From Candidatus Poribacteria bacterium (lineage in GTDB: Bacteria > Poribacteria > WGA-4E > PCPOR2b): a stretch of DNA of 64,000 bases. The position numbers and the translations under genes are program-made. Below, one piece after another: positions 51,801-60,385 of this stretch. Location: assembly GCA_022822005.1 (NCBI GenBank), contig JAJECO010000008.1:124001-188000 (forward strand). The letters run 5' to 3'. The notes beneath the pieces were generated by a model. It was not told where the DNA came from. It made no database searches and saw only the letters and a list, made by a program, of their open reading frames with translations. Positions within the stretch are counted from its first letter, which is position 1; each line of letters opens with the position of its first letter.

Positions 51801-52565
51801 CTATGACCGCTTGAAAGCGTCCAAGCCTGCGCGGGCTGCCTGTAGAAGCAAGTAGTAATCGGGACCGTAGCCCAGAACAGTGAAACCTTGCGCTTGTCGC
51901 CTCTGCAATCCTTCCGGTGTGCTCTCTCCGAACCCGATGGCAACATCGCCCCTGCGACCAACCTCTAAGGCGCGTTCAATGACGGCATCTGTCTCTGGAT
52001 GTGGCATGTGAAGCGGGTTCAGCCCCATTGACAGGCACAGATCCCACATACCGATATATAGCACATCGACCCCAGGCACAGCCCCGATCTCCGCCAAGTT
52101 TTCCACAGCCTCTTTGGTCTCAATGAGCAAGAAGACAAGAATATTGTCATTCGCCCGGTTGAAATAGTCTTCATTGTCAACCGTGTATTGCGAGGCGCGC
52201 AACGGTCCCCAGCCCCGCCTGCCTTGCGGTGGGTAGCGGGTGGCATTGACGATAGCCTGTGCCTCATCAGCAGTTTTTACCATCGGCACAAGAATTCCCA
52301 TGCCGCCGATGTCCAACGCCCTTTGGATGAAGACCGGATCGGCAGAGGGGATGCGGACGATGGGGACGGCTTCGGTTCCGTTGATCGCCATGAGCATGTG
52401 CTCAATCTGGGCGGTATCGAGTGCGTTGTGTTCCGTTTCGATAACCAGCCAATCATATCCGGCATGTGCCAAGAGTTCGGCAAGGTTTGGACTGCCCAAC
52501 CCCATGAAGCAACCGATAGTCGGCTCGCCAGCACGGACCTTTTCTCGGACCCAATTCGTTCTCAT
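51801..52565 (-). CDS. HpcH/HpaI family aldolase (GarL-like)
   Basis: A 254-residue class II pyruvate aldolase barrel: RTNWVREKVRAGEPTIGCFM, GYDWLVIETEHNALD (a metal-binding Glu), VPIVRIPSADP, GILVPMVKTADEA and a second acidic site at VLYIGMWDLCLSMG. Members cleave 4-hydroxy-2-oxo acids, for example 5-keto-4-deoxyglucarate. The ATG at 52565 with GGAG before it fits the family start. It follows the SMP-30 gene by 17 bp, consistent with a uronate-type catabolic operon. Confidence 0.9.
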   Translation of the reverse strand: MRTNWVREKVRAGEPTIGCFMGLGSPNLAELLAHAGYDWLVIETEHNALDTAQIEHMLMAINGTEAVPIVRIPSADPVFIQRALDIGGMGILVPMVKTADEAQAIVNATRYPPQGRRGWGPLRASQYTVDNEDYFNRANDNILVFLLIETKEAVENLAEIGAVPGVDVLYIGMWDLCLSMGLNPLHMPHPETDAVIERALEVGRRGDVAIGFGESTPEGLQRRQAQGFTVLGYGPDYYLLLQAARAGLDAFKRS

Positions 52566-52582
52566 TTTGATAATGCTCCGTT

Positions 52583-53440
52583 TTAGATATCCGGGTAATT
52601 CAGCGGCATTCCCGTCTTGCCCAAGTCGTAGTGTGTGATATGCCAACGTCCCAAGTTTGCGCTGAGAAATAGATCGAGGTTCTGACCACAGAAGGCGATA
52701 TTTGTCGGGGCAGCAATGGCTGTGCCTTCGTAATCTTCCGCCAGCACGTCGAGCTGTCCGTCCGGCGTTAGCCGGTAGATTCGATCGGGACGGTAGCAGG
52801 AGATGTACAGGTTCCCTTCGGTGTCGAACGCCAATCCGTCCGGCACGGTCTCTGGCAGGTGAACTAACGTCTCAACAGCCCCAGCGCTGCCATCGGCTTT
52901 GATTTCGACGCGGTCAACACGCGGTGGATTGAGACTCATGGCAACATAGAGATATGCGCCGGCGGCGTCCAATGCCACGCCGTTAGGAAACTGCGCTAAA
53001 CTGCGAGACCAGACCTCGCCCTTCCCGCCCGGGGCTACCCGAAAGATGCAACCGTTATCCTCTTTCCAGCCACCGGAGTGAGATACATACAGATTGCCGT
53101 GGCGATCAAATACGGGATAGTTGGCTGCTTCGAACGATTGCTCATCGCTACCATCGCAGTAGACGCTCACCGTTCCGTCTGGTTCAATCCGTTTAACACC
53201 GCCACTGCAAACGTAGAGACGGTGCTTTGCATCTTGGGCGATACCTCCCACGAATCCGCCGGTATTAGCGAACTCTTCAAATTCCTTTTGATCAACATCG
53301 ATCCGGTATATCTGTCCTAATTCGCCGCCGGCATACGCAAAACCGTCGCAGCCCCAACTGATACATTCGGGGTGATCCAATCCACCGGTAAAACCGCCAA
53401 TCAAAACAGAGACCTGTGTTTCAGTATCAAGGAGTGCCAT
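52583..53440 (-). CDS. SMP-30/gluconolactonase-type beta-propeller lactonase
   Basis: A six-bladed propeller of 285 residues with strand pattern GLDHPECISWGCDGFAYAGG, VGGIAQDAKHRLYVCSGGVK, FPNGVALDAAGAYLYVAMSL and PDGLAFDTEGNLYISCYRPD. Conserved Glu, Asn and Asp metal ligands fit SMP-30 lactonases. The likely role is hydrolysis of a sugar-acid lactone, as needed after uronate oxidation. GGAGGAAA precedes the ATG. The HpaI aldolase gene follows closely. Confidence 0.87.
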   Translation of the reverse strand: MALLDTETQVSVLIGGFTGGLDHPECISWGCDGFAYAGGELGQIYRIDVDQKEFEEFANTGGFVGGIAQDAKHRLYVCSGGVKRIEPDGTVSVYCDGSDEQSFEAANYPVFDRHGNLYVSHSGGWKEDNGCIFRVAPGGKGEVWSRSLAQFPNGVALDAAGAYLYVAMSLNPPRVDRVEIKADGSAGAVETLVHLPETVPDGLAFDTEGNLYISCYRPDRIYRLTPDGQLDVLAEDYEGTAIAAPTNIAFCGQNLDLFLSANLGRWHITHYDLGKTGMPLNYPDI

Positions 53441-53909
53441 AGCTTGTTTCCTCCGAAGATAAGTGCATATAGATATATGTCAAATGGAGTCCGCTTGCCA
53501 TTATATTCACTTGAGCAGAAATGTCAACGAAAAACAGTTGGTAGTATCAATTCACAGAGGCAACGCAGTATGCATTTCTTAGAGTGTATTTGGTCCGCCC
53601 TCAATTCGTATGTCTCTACTGGATATACGCTTGACTTTACGTCAAGCAGATGGCAAAATAGATAGCGTGTATTAAAGCTATTTTTCACTCATAGGACTTA
53701 CGCAGTTGAAGGCGCGAAGCCTTGTAGTTCGGAAATTCATCGCCGCTCCACACAACGGTTGGAGTCCCGATCTATCGGGACAACTACAGTCAATCGGTAG
53801 GTTTGTAGTCGGGCGATTTATCGCCCGTCCGACGCGCAATGAATTGCGCTACTACAAACTGAAGTGCGTAAGTCCTAACTCAATAGAAAAATTAGAAAGG
53901 GAAACAGAT
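53441..53909. other. Divergent intergenic region with TIR element
   Basis: 469 bp between the SMP-30 start and the Udh-like start. Apart from the element at 53692-53877 it holds nothing recognised; a promoter for each direction is expected here. Confidence 0.6.
53692..53877. repeat. TIR-bounded palindromic element, best copy (186 bp)
   Basis: Perfect 13-bp terminal inverted repeats TAGGACTTACGCA (53692-53704) and TGCGTAAGTCCTA (53865-53877). Inside are a decayed GGAAATTCATCGCC arm, CCCGATCTATCGGG, GGGCGATTTATCGCCC and GCGCAATGAATTGCGC, separated by GTAGT/ACTAC links. No open frame of note is inside, so it looks non-autonomous. It ends 32 bp before the Udh-like start. Confidence 0.9.
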
Positions 53910-54635
53910 ATGGCACGGAAGAAGATACTTATCACAGGCGCGGCGGGCAAAATTGGACGGGTGCTGAGAGACGGGCTGAAAGATGATTACGATTTGCGAC
54001 TCCTCTACCACAGGACCGTTCTACCGGCAGCACCGGGGGAAGAGGTTTTTGTGGCGAGCATCAAGGATCTCGATAAAATGGTAGAGGTGGTAGACGGTGT
54101 GGATTCGGTCGTTCACATGGCAGGCGACCCTGAAGTTGGTGCATCGTTTGAATCGGTCTATGAGAACAACATCTTAGGCACCTATTGTATCTACGAGGCA
54201 GCCCGGCGAACTGGCGTACCTCAAGTTATTTTTGCCAGCACGAACCATGTGACCGGCTACTACGAAATAGATGGCATCTATACCAAGCCGGAAATGCCGG
54301 TGCGACCGGATAGCCATTACGGTGCCAGCAAAGCTTACGGCGAGGCGTTGGGCAGATACTATGTCGACGCATTTGGGTTGTCGGTGCACTGTTTGCGAAT
54401 TGGCACATTCCAACCGGTGGAGTCAGTGCAGAACCGCACAAGCGATCGGATTCTGTCCACTTGGTTGAGCCATCGGGATATGGTTCAGTTAACCAAACGG
54501 AGTATTGAGGCAGCGTCGGTGAAGTTCGGTATCTACTACGGTATATCGAATAATACGCGCGCCTACTGGGACACCGAGAGCGCACGGAAAGAGATCGGTT
54601 ACGACCCCGAAGACAACGCAGAGGATTATGCCTAA
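53910..54635 (+). CDS. udh: NAD-dependent uronate dehydrogenase-like SDR
   Basis: An extended SDR with ILITGAAGKIGRVLRDGL cofactor loop, FASTNHVTGYYE, the catalytic HYGASKAYGE (YxxxK) and LRIGTFQP. The segment LSTWLSHRDMVQL, the YGISNNTRAYWD stretch and the terminal GYDPEDNAEDYA closely resemble bacterial uronate dehydrogenases, which oxidise galacturonate or glucuronate to aldarolactones. The ATG at 53910 has AGAAAGGGA before it; the longer frame from 53706 runs through the repeat element and is rejected. It overlaps the HAD gene by 4 bp at its end. Confidence 0.8.
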   Translation: MARKKILITGAAGKIGRVLRDGLKDDYDLRLLYHRTVLPAAPGEEVFVASIKDLDKMVEVVDGVDSVVHMAGDPEVGASFESVYENNILGTYCIYEAARRTGVPQVIFASTNHVTGYYEIDGIYTKPEMPVRPDSHYGASKAYGEALGRYYVDAFGLSVHCLRIGTFQPVESVQNRTSDRILSTWLSHRDMVQLTKRSIEAASVKFGIYYGISNNTRAYWDTESARKEIGYDPEDNAEDYA

Positions 54636-55357
54636 ACCTCGTTTGAAGATAGAATTGTCGTTATGACGTCTTGGGTGTCGCTCAGATCATCAAAGAGAAC
54701 ATCCGGTTGATGCGGTGTTAGTTCCGCGCGAGAATATTGGCCGGTAGCCACGGCGATGGCATAGGCTCCAGCGTGACGCGCGCACTCAATATCACGGGGT
54801 GTATCCCCAATAATCACGACATCTTTCCCGGTGAACCTCACACCCGTTTTCTCAAAAGCACGAGACGCAGCGATAGCGGGCAACGCATTACGGGAGCGCG
54901 CGTCATCCCCAAATGCACCCAACTGGAAAAAGGGGTTCAGGTTAAAGACGTCCAGCTTCGCAGCCGCCCCGCCCTTGTTGTTGCCGGTCAAGAGCCCGGG
55001 TAAACATGCTTTGTGATCTGCTACCGCTGAAATCAGTTCCTGTACGCCGTCCAACAAGATTACGTTTGCGCCTGCGGCCTTGCAGCCTTCCCTCAAGAGT
55101 TCCGCGATGCGGTCGAAAATATCGGGCAGTAGTTGTTGGACGGTGTTTTCGGGAAGAACGCCTTCCAAGATATCATGCACAATCTGTGTGTCCATCCCTC
55201 CCGACATCCGTACCCGTCCAAGTTTAGGGGTCGGATTGTTACCGAACATCCCCTTTTCATGACAAATTTCCTCAATTGCTCGGTAGAGAGACCTGCCTCC
55301 AATTCCGCCTGTACTCAGTATAGTACCATCGATATCAAATAAAACCAGTTTCCTCAT
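54632..55357 (-). CDS. HAD-family phosphatase (phosphoglycolate-phosphatase-like)
   Basis: HAD motif I is LFDIDGTIL, motif II is in PGLLTGN, and motif III/IV is KDVVIIGDTPRDIECA, with a helical cap between. It dephosphorylates a small phosphorylated compound; phosphoglycolate is the default guess. Length is 241 residues, normal for the type. GAGGAAA precedes the ATG. It converges with the Udh-like gene with a 4-bp overlap. Confidence 0.88.
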   Translation of the reverse strand: MRKLVLFDIDGTILSTGGIGGRSLYRAIEEICHEKGMFGNNPTPKLGRVRMSGGMDTQIVHDILEGVLPENTVQQLLPDIFDRIAELLREGCKAAGANVILLDGVQELISAVADHKACLPGLLTGNNKGGAAAKLDVFNLNPFFQLGAFGDDARSRNALPAIAASRAFEKTGVRFTGKDVVIIGDTPRDIECARHAGAYAIAVATGQYSRAELTPHQPDVLFDDLSDTQDVITTILSSNEV

Positions 55358-55407
55358 CTATTATTTTTTCCTCAGTCTGTTTGACCACCTGTTTCGCACA
55401 TTTCGGG

Positions 55408-56112
55408 TTAGAGGTTAGTATCATTTCCTTTATAAATCCGTTCACCGCGCACCAGAATCCGCTTCGGATTTTCAAGAGAAAGTTCATCAAGGGTATGATA
55501 TCCGAGTGTCATACTCATGCGGGTACCATCCGTCTTATTCGTGCCAGCGGAGTGAATCATCATGCTGTCAATGGCAAGCAAGCCACCGGCAGTCATGGGA
55601 ACGGGAACCACTTGGCCCAAAGCGATTTGATGCACAAGTTCACCGTCATTCAGATTCACGAAATCCGGCAATATGTGCGACCCCGGCACCACATGGGTGC
55701 ATCCGTTTTCCAGATTGGTATCCTCAAGGTAAGCCAATACCGTTACAATGGTGCGCGACCAATGTCTCACATCACGATGTAATTCTAACGAGGCGGTCGA
55801 ATCGCGGTCACGCAGATATACGTGGTTGTGTCGATTACGCACGAATTCGATATTGGGACCTAATATCGACTCCAACGGGTTAAGAATTTCGTCGCATACA
55901 ATTGTCTCACGAAAGACGCCGCCACGCCCCCACAGGTCGGAGATACGAGTCACGTTTCCATCTCTATTACGCGCAACCGGTTCGACCTCCTCCCGAATGT
56001 CATTTAATGCCGTCGCTTTCAGTGCAGCGACAAGGTCATCGTCTAACCGTGTCGGTAGCTTGACGAAGCCGTTATGTCGAAAAAGTTGCACCTCTTGAGG
56101 TGTGAGTGCCAT
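55408..56112 (-). CDS. Phytanoyl-CoA dioxygenase family protein
   Basis: A 234-residue PhyH-type Fe(II)/2-oxoglutarate enzyme. LFRHNGFVKLPTRL at the start, HxD in LELHRDVRHW, TNLENGCTHVVPGSH, the distal His in IDSMMIHSAGTN and a following Arg in GTRMSMTLGYH are all visible. The substrate is unknown. GGGAGAG precedes the ATG. It is the third iron dioxygenase gene of the window, after 1-669 and 17452-18303, and not closely similar to either. Confidence 0.87.
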   Translation of the reverse strand: MALTPQEVQLFRHNGFVKLPTRLDDDLVAALKATALNDIREEVEPVARNRDGNVTRISDLWGRGGVFRETIVCDEILNPLESILGPNIEFVRNRHNHVYLRDRDSTASLELHRDVRHWSRTIVTVLAYLEDTNLENGCTHVVPGSHILPDFVNLNDGELVHQIALGQVVPVPMTAGGLLAIDSMMIHSAGTNKTDGTRMSMTLGYHTLDELSLENPKRILVRGERIYKGNDTNL

Positions 56113-56178
56113 AGACGTCTCTCCCTGTTTCTGTTTTACACTTGTTCCCGTCCCTCGGTTCTATCAACCACAGTCAAT

Positions 56179-57831
56179 CTACACAGGCTTAAAATCGCTG
56201 CCGGGACCAGATGAGCCTCTCTCGCGGTTCGTCATAAACTCAAGCAACACCGGAAGACCTTCATCCTCAGTCACACGTCGAGCGCGTTGGAACGCTGGAA
56301 TAATCTCGGCGGGATTTTCAATCCGCTCCCCACGACCGCCCATCGCTCGCGCGAGATCCGCGTAATCGCTGCCGAGATTGCTGATCTGATATTCCGCTTC
56401 GGCAACGCCCCGCGCTTCACCCGCCATACCACCGTTGTTAAACAGCACAGTGATAATAGGAATCCTTTCTCGAACGGCGGTTTCAAAATCCAGCCCGACC
56501 ATGCCGAACGCTGTATCACCTGTAACGTAGGTGCAGACTTTTTCCGGTTTCGCCAGTTTGGCTCCGATGATGAGTCCCAAGCCGGTGCCGAGCGCGTGAG
56601 ATCTGCCCCAACCGATAAAGCTGCGCGGTCCGGCGGAGCGATAGAAACTGATCATCCGTTCACGGGGGCTGCCCGCGTCATGGGTTACAATTGCGTCTTC
56701 CGGGGGAATCGCTTGCATCATATCCCAGATCACACGAAACGGGGTGATGGGGATTTCATCGCTTGCGAGTTTGGGCATCCAGTCGCTGAGCCACTCTGCG
56801 TTGATGGATGCGATTTTTGAAGCCACATCGTCCGTTGACCGCGCCTGATTCCCTGTAATGTCCTTGCAAGCCTCCAACAGTTGGCTGAGGACCAGTTTGG
56901 CATCTCCGACGATGGGGTAGTCCACATCGAGGTCTTTCTGAACGTCAACCGGATCATTTGTGGCGTGGATCATTGTCTTGCCCGGCGGCAGTCGCATCGC
57001 CATGACGTGGTCGGTGAAGCTGCAGCCTATCCCACATATCAGATCGGCTGCGTGCAGGAAATGATGAAGTGCCTTCGACATTGAGCCTGTCGCACAGCCC
57101 AACGCGAGTGGGTGTGATTCTGGGAACGCGCTCTTTCCCATCAGCGTCGTCAGAACGGGTGCAGCCAAGAACTCGGAAAGTTCGCGCAATTCCTCGGTCG
57201 CTTCCGCGTACAGAACTCCCTGACCCGCAAGAATGACTGGGCGTTCGGCACTACAGAGCGCTTTGGCAGCCGCCTCGACATCTCTCGGATCGCCTTGGGA
57301 TTTGACAGGTTTTACATGGGAGATGTCCGCATCGAAATCATCCACGTCGTGCATTGCGACGTCCGCTGGAATTTCGACCATCACGGGTCCGGGTCTGCCC
57401 TGCCGCAACGCCGCCAGAGAACGACGCATTACCCCACGTAGGCGGTCTGTAGAGGTTACTACCTCCACCCGCTTGGTGATGGCGGCATAGCTAACCTCCG
57501 ACCGAAACAGCGGCGAAACCCCTTGGCGATCAACTGGATGTCCGAGGGGTAGTAGAAGCATTGGAACTGAGTCGGAAAAAGCGGTAGCGACACCGGAGAA
57601 ACTGTTTTCGGTCCCCGGACCGTACTGCATAGCGAAGACGCCGGGACAGGCTCCGTTTGTCACCCTTGAATACCCATCTGCAATATGAACCCCGACCCGC
57701 TCTTGTCGGCAGATAATTGGCCGGATGCCCGCTTGGGCAGCGGCTTCAATCATTGATGTTGTGGGAAAACAACTCAGGTAGTCGATTCCTTGCGCTTTTA
57801 GCGTTCTCGCGATTGCGTCTATCGTTTTCAT
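56179..57831 (-). CDS. Acetolactate-synthase-like TPP-dependent enzyme
   Basis: A full-length three-domain TPP enzyme (550 residues). The catalytic Glu is E44 in CRQERVGVHIADGYSRV, RPGPVMVEIPADV ends the PYR domain, and the TPP motif runs from TGDTAFGM to LFNNGGMAG. Acetolactate synthases, glyoxylate carboligases, oxalyl-CoA decarboxylases and benzoylformate decarboxylases share this plan; I cannot pick one. GGGAGGGG precedes the ATG. A palindromic repeat separates it from the enolase-family gene upstream. Confidence 0.88.
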   Translation of the reverse strand: MKTIDAIARTLKAQGIDYLSCFPTTSMIEAAAQAGIRPIICRQERVGVHIADGYSRVTNGACPGVFAMQYGPGTENSFSGVATAFSDSVPMLLLPLGHPVDRQGVSPLFRSEVSYAAITKRVEVVTSTDRLRGVMRRSLAALRQGRPGPVMVEIPADVAMHDVDDFDADISHVKPVKSQGDPRDVEAAAKALCSAERPVILAGQGVLYAEATEELRELSEFLAAPVLTTLMGKSAFPESHPLALGCATGSMSKALHHFLHAADLICGIGCSFTDHVMAMRLPPGKTMIHATNDPVDVQKDLDVDYPIVGDAKLVLSQLLEACKDITGNQARSTDDVASKIASINAEWLSDWMPKLASDEIPITPFRVIWDMMQAIPPEDAIVTHDAGSPRERMISFYRSAGPRSFIGWGRSHALGTGLGLIIGAKLAKPEKVCTYVTGDTAFGMVGLDFETAVRERIPIITVLFNNGGMAGEARGVAEAEYQISNLGSDYADLARAMGGRGERIENPAEIIPAFQRARRVTEDEGLPVLLEFMTNRERGSSGPGSDFKPV

Positions 57832-57875
57832 GCCAACCCCTCCCGTTGAACCATGATGTTAGATACTTATGACAC

Positions 57876-58028
57876 AAGTTGCTAGCCGTCAACCTCGCTC
57901 GGCTTGGATAGACATATCCAAGCCCTCCTCGCACGTGTGCAGTGGATTTGCCAATCCACTGCGAGCAATAAATAACTCGATTTAGTTCTCGTTCCCTTGT
58001 TCTGTGACATTTCACATAACTAGCAAAT
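57876..58028. repeat. GTGGATTTGTCAATCCAC family, copy 3, with terminal inverted repeats
   Basis: Left end CAAGTTGCTAG and right end CTAGCAAATTG are inverted repeats (10 of 11 match). Inside are CTCGGCTTGGATAGACATAT and CCAAGCCC, then GCAGTGGATTTGCCAATCCA, CTGCGAGC and ACTCGATTTAGTTC, parallel to 37224-37333. It lies between the TPP-enzyme and enolase-family genes. Confidence 0.85.
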
Positions 58029-58124
58029 TGGGTTACTTATAGCTGTATAGTCCTAGAACACACTCCCATTTCATCGTGACATAGTTCTGTTACACCGTCA
58101 AGGAGAAAAGCGTTTGAACCTGTC

Positions 58125-59309
58125 CTATCCACGTTGGAGGCTCCACGGCTTCGCCATGATTTGCTCCATGCCCTCCTCATCCAACGTAATCCCCAACCCC
58201 GGACCGTCCGGCACCGGCACACAGCCCTCATCATCAAGAACAAACGGTTCTTTGAAGTACCCTTTGCCGATTAAGGTGCGGGAACCGTCGCGTGTGTCGT
58301 TCACTTCGTTGTGCTCTTGCACGAGGAAGTTAGGCGTGCAGGCATCCAGTTGGATTGAGGCTGCCAGAGCGAGCGGACTCAGGGGACAGTGCAACGCTAG
58401 CTTGGCGTAGGCGGCTTCGCCCATAACCGCAATTTTACGGCATTCCGTGATACCGCCTGCGTGGCAGATGTCGGGCTGCAACACAGACAACAGACCGCGG
58501 GACAGCGCGTCAAAGAAGATCCATTTGCCCATCCAACGCTCACCGGCAGCGATTGGGGCGTTTGTATGTTCGACAATCTGAGCGAGCACGTCCACCCGCT
58601 CAACAGGCATCGGTTCTTCGATAAAAAGTGGTCGATGTGGCTCAAGCACTTCGATGAGTTGTTTACCGATTGCTGGGTGCGGGTTATGAATGTCTACCGC
58701 TACATCGGCGTCTGGACCCGCTCCTTCACATACGGCGGCGAATTTTTCCCCAAACTGTTCCACCTGTGAAGTGATTGGTAGCCCATCTCCCGGACCGAAG
58801 TGAACTTTTAGACATCGGAAGCCCCACTCTTCGGTCAGCACCCGCGCTGCTTCCCTATAGGCCTCCGGTGAGTCGGGTATCAGTGACGTTTGCGGCGGTG
58901 TTCCGGCGCGGTATGGGTCTCCGGGTTCCACGCACCAAGGGAGCCCTCCTCCGGTCGCGTGATACATACGAATCCGGTCATGGCACGCACCACCGAGCAT
59001 CTTGTGGATAGGCAGGCCCGCGGCTTTGCCCGCCAAGTCCCACAGCGCGATGTCGATCCCACTGATCGCGCTCATTTTGATAGGTCCGCCCACATAGCCT
59101 TCGCCGTACATCAGATGCCACAGTTCTTCGACGCGGCACGGATCTTTTCCAATCAGCAATGGTTCCAGTCGCTTGACTTCGGCGATGACGGTTTCTGAAT
59201 GGTTTTCGAGGTGGGGTTCGCCCAGCCCGGTTAGCTCGGTGTCGGTATGAATCCGCAACCAAACCCAACTCGGTGGGACTCGCAGAATCTCAAATTCAGT
59301 GATTTTCAT
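58125..59309 (-). CDS. Enolase-superfamily sugar-acid dehydratase (galactonate-dehydratase-like)
   Basis: A 394-residue mandelate-racemase-group enzyme: MKITEFEILRVPPSWVWLRI, the barrel residues LKVHFGPGDG, DIHNPHP, FIEEPMP, APIAAGERW and QPDICHAGGITE, and a late QEHNEV. The acid-ligand pattern with His in DIHNPHP is typical of the D-galactonate dehydratase branch. GAGGGAG precedes the ATG. It is transcribed away from the restriction-modification pair and next to the TPP enzyme gene. Confidence 0.88.
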   Translation of the reverse strand: MKITEFEILRVPPSWVWLRIHTDTELTGLGEPHLENHSETVIAEVKRLEPLLIGKDPCRVEELWHLMYGEGYVGGPIKMSAISGIDIALWDLAGKAAGLPIHKMLGGACHDRIRMYHATGGGLPWCVEPGDPYRAGTPPQTSLIPDSPEAYREAARVLTEEWGFRCLKVHFGPGDGLPITSQVEQFGEKFAAVCEGAGPDADVAVDIHNPHPAIGKQLIEVLEPHRPLFIEEPMPVERVDVLAQIVEHTNAPIAAGERWMGKWIFFDALSRGLLSVLQPDICHAGGITECRKIAVMGEAAYAKLALHCPLSPLALAASIQLDACTPNFLVQEHNEVNDTRDGSRTLIGKGYFKEPFVLDDEGCVPVPDGPGLGITLDEEGMEQIMAKPWSLQRG

Positions 59310-59335
59310 AACACTCCCTCATGCTGTAAATACCT

Positions 59336-59364
59336 TTGACAAATATAGATTAACACGTTACCAT
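59336..59364 (+). promoter_or_regulatory. Promoter of the DNA methyltransferase gene
   Basis: TTGACA (59336-59341) and TACCAT (59359-59364) are separated by 17 bp, about 80 bp before the ATG at 59444, whose own site is AAGGTG. Confidence 0.7.
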
Positions 59365-59443
59365 ACTACCCAAATTAGCTAATAGAAAACTACACTCAAA
59401 AAGAAACGAACCCTACAGAAGTCCAAAAGAATTAAGGTGCACT

Positions 59444-60385
59444 ATGAGCCCTAAAGATCTATCCCAATATGCCTTTGAATATGGACACCATTTCTTTAAG
59501 CATTCTCTGATTATTCATGCAGACTGCTTTGAGTGGCTGGAACATCTCCCCGAAGAAAGTTTACATGCTATCGTAACAGATCCGCCGTATGGGGTAAAAG
59601 AATATGATTTCGACCAACTTGAAAAACGGATGAATGGAAATGGCGGTATTTGGCGTATTCCACCCGCTTTCGATGGGCATCAACGTTCGCCTTTGCCTCG
59701 ATTTACTGCCTTGAACTACGCAGAACGCGGTCGTATGCAGGACTACTTTTCTCAATGGGCTAAACTCGCCTTAAGGATATTACGCCCCGGGGGACATGTC
59801 TTTCTGGCTTCAAATACCTTTCTCTCTCAAATTGTCTTTACGTCTATTATCGACGCCGGCTTTGAATTTCGCAGTCAGATTGTCCGGTTAGTTAAAACAT
59901 TACGAGGTGGTGACAGACCCAAGAACGCGGAGAAAGAATTCCCTGACGTTTGTACGCTGCCGAGGGGCTGCTATGAACCGTGGGGTATTTTTCGCAAACC
60001 CATTCCAAGTGGAATGAGAGTCAGCGATTGTCTGAAAGTATTCCAAACGGGTGGGCTGCGCCGCAAACCAAACGGGAACCCTCCTGAAGATGTCATCGAA
60101 AGTGAACGCACTCCACAAAACGAACGGAACATTGCCAATCATCCAAGCCTGAAACCCCAGTCTTTCCTCCGTCAAATCGTTTACGCCTCTCTGCCGCTCG
60201 GTGAAGGTATTATCGTAGATCCATTTATGGGTTCGGGTTCTACAGTTGCGGCTGCTGAAGCGATTGGTTATGCGTGTGTTGGCCTTGAACGTTACGAAGA
60301 GTATTACACCATGAGCCAGCAGGCAATCCCCAAATTATCTCAATTATCAACAAAAGACGCCCAATTAAGCCTGTCATTCACCTAA
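59444..60385 (+). CDS. Type II DNA methyltransferase (N6-adenine or N4-cytosine, beta order)
   Basis: A 313-residue methyltransferase in which catalytic motif IV (TDPPYG at 45-50) comes before the SAM motif (DPFMGSGST at 259-267), the beta-class order. ILRPGGHVFLASNTFL between them is the expected core strand. The target-recognition region is about 90-240. It modifies sites cut by the neighbouring endonuclease. Its stop overlaps the stop of the convergent endonuclease gene by 12 bp. Confidence 0.92.
   Translation: MSPKDLSQYAFEYGHHFFKHSLIIHADCFEWLEHLPEESLHAIVTDPPYGVKEYDFDQLEKRMNGNGGIWRIPPAFDGHQRSPLPRFTALNYAERGRMQDYFSQWAKLALRILRPGGHVFLASNTFLSQIVFTSIIDAGFEFRSQIVRLVKTLRGGDRPKNAEKEFPDVCTLPRGCYEPWGIFRKPIPSGMRVSDCLKVFQTGGLRRKPNGNPPEDVIESERTPQNERNIANHPSLKPQSFLRQIVYASLPLGEGIIVDPFMGSGSTVAAAEAIGYACVGLERYEEYYTMSQQAIPKLSQLSTKDAQLSLSFT

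Noticed and set aside
53706-53909. N-terminal extension of the Udh-like protein by 68 residues
   Set aside because: It is translated repeat element DNA; the ATG at 53910 has a ribosome-binding site and begins directly at the Rossmann fold.
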